Of a stretch of DNA of 31,835 bases, positions 31,320 to 31,835 are shown in pieces. The notes under the pieces are model-generated. The model did not search any database. It was given only the letters and a program-made list of their open reading frames with translations, and was not told the DNA's origin. Origin of the DNA: JAGWRA01 sp035534615 (GTDB taxonomy: Bacteria > Acidobacteriota > Vicinamibacteria > Vicinamibacterales > CAVVIG01); assembly GCA_035534615.1 (NCBI GenBank), contig DATLRO010000094.1, positions 1 through 31,835 of the forward strand, written 5' to 3'. Position 1 is the stretch's first letter. Each line of letters opens with the position of its first letter. Both the position numbers and the translations under genes were made by a program.

Positions 31320-31835
31320 CTATGCCTCCTCGACGGCGCTGGTATTCGCCCGCAGCTCCAGGTCGCCGAGCACATCCTCGATCTGTGCCAACGCCGAGCG
31401 CAGGTCGTCGGCGATCTCCTGCGCGAGCAGGTGCGGCTCGGGCAGGCCCGCCGAATCCTCGAGGCTCTCATCGCGCAGCCAGAAGAGGTCGAGGCTCACC
31501 TTGTCGCGTGCGAGGATCTCCTCGTAGGTGTACGGCCGCCAGCGGCCTTCGGGCGTCGCCTGGGACCATGTCGCCTCGCGGTTGTGGCGGTCGGCGGGGC
31601 GGTAGCAGGCGACGAAGTCGTCGAGGTCCGCGCGCGTCATGCGCTTCGTCTTGAGCGTGAAGTGCTTGTTCGTGCGAAGGTCGTACACCCACACCGTCTT
31701 CGTCCACGGCTCCGGCGCGCCGGGTCTCCGGTCGAAGAAGAGCACGTTGGCCTTGACGCCCTGGGCGTAGAAGATGCCCGTCGGGAGGCGCAGCAGCGTG
31801 TGGACCTCGCACTCCTTCAGCAGGTTCCGGCGCAC
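31320..31835 (-). CDS. hsdM: Type I restriction-modification methyltransferase HsdM, C-terminal part
   Basis: Last 171 residues of an N6-adenine methyltransferase subunit of a type I restriction-modification system; the 5' part lies beyond the window edge. The visible sequence is the end of the catalytic domain (TLLRLPTGIFYAQGVKANVLFF) and the C-terminal tail typical of HsdM (VYDLRTNKHFTLKTK, RADLDDFVACY, DKVSLDLFWLRDESLED), with a helical end. The NPPF catalytic motif would be upstream, outside the window. The TAG stop is at 31320. No hsdS or hsdR follows on this side, so partner genes must lie to the right or are missing. The first codon shown, GTG, is internal and not a start. Confidence 0.92.
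   Translation of the reverse strand: MRRNLLKECEVHTLLRLPTGIFYAQGVKANVLFFDRRPGAPEPWTKTVWVYDLRTNKHFTLKTKRMTRADLDDFVACYRPADRHNREATWSQATPEGRWRPYTYEEILARDKVSLDLFWLRDESLEDSAGLPEPHLLAQEIADDLRSALAQIEDVLGDLELRANTSAVEEA

Overview
This is a very GC-rich bacterial window. Large TonB-dependent receptors (TBDRs) with an N-terminal carboxypeptidase-regulatory-like domain, stand-alone BlaI/M56 pairs, DUF4097 proteins and a NifA-type activator beside gltBD together suggest an Acidobacteriota-like Gram-negative (possibly Vicinamibacteria). This is inferred from family content; there is no rRNA or marker gene to prove it. The window is ordinary chromosome except at the right edge, where a decayed peptidase remnant abuts a type I restriction-modification gene.

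Layout. 1-6603 (all minus): two tandem paralogous Oar-like TBDRs (the left one cut by the window edge), preceded by a BlaI-type repressor and an M56 metalloprotease whose genes overlap by 1 nt. 6682-7584 (minus): a TIGR01777/YfcH-type NAD-dependent epimerase. 7697-14943 (plus): a seven-gene efflux operon with six tightly coupled junctions (five overlaps and one 25-nt gap): TetR repressor, HlyD-type lipoprotein adaptor, ABC ATPase, TolC-like channel, second ABC ATPase and two ABC-2 permeases. It is a YbhGFSR-type exporter whose ATPase is split in two and which carries its own outer-membrane channel. A perfect 18-bp palindrome covers the TetR start codon.

15048-15206 (minus): a 52-aa, eight-cysteine metallothionein with its own promoter. 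15309-18311 (minus): a three-gene cassette of YdjC-family sugar deacetylase, polyprenyl-phosphate glycosyltransferase and flippase-like membrane protein. It recalls FlmF2/NaxD lipid A modification. 18379-19335 (plus): a secreted TPR protein, probably translated from a leaderless mRNA. 19333-19683: a hairpin-rich repeat array filling the space between convergent genes. 19684-20370 (minus): an outer-membrane barrel protein. 20474-21607 (minus): an archaeal-type AAA+ ATPase.

21938-28004 (plus): gltB-gltD, glutamate synthase, behind an intergenic region rich in dyads. 28021-29595 (minus): a NifA-like sigma-54 activator with a GAF domain, convergent with gltD. 29832-30611 (minus): an exported DUF4097 protein. 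30771-31154: an M20 peptidase remnant. 31320-31835 (minus): the C-terminal part of HsdM, running off the window.

No tRNA, rRNA, CRISPR array, IS element or phage gene was seen.
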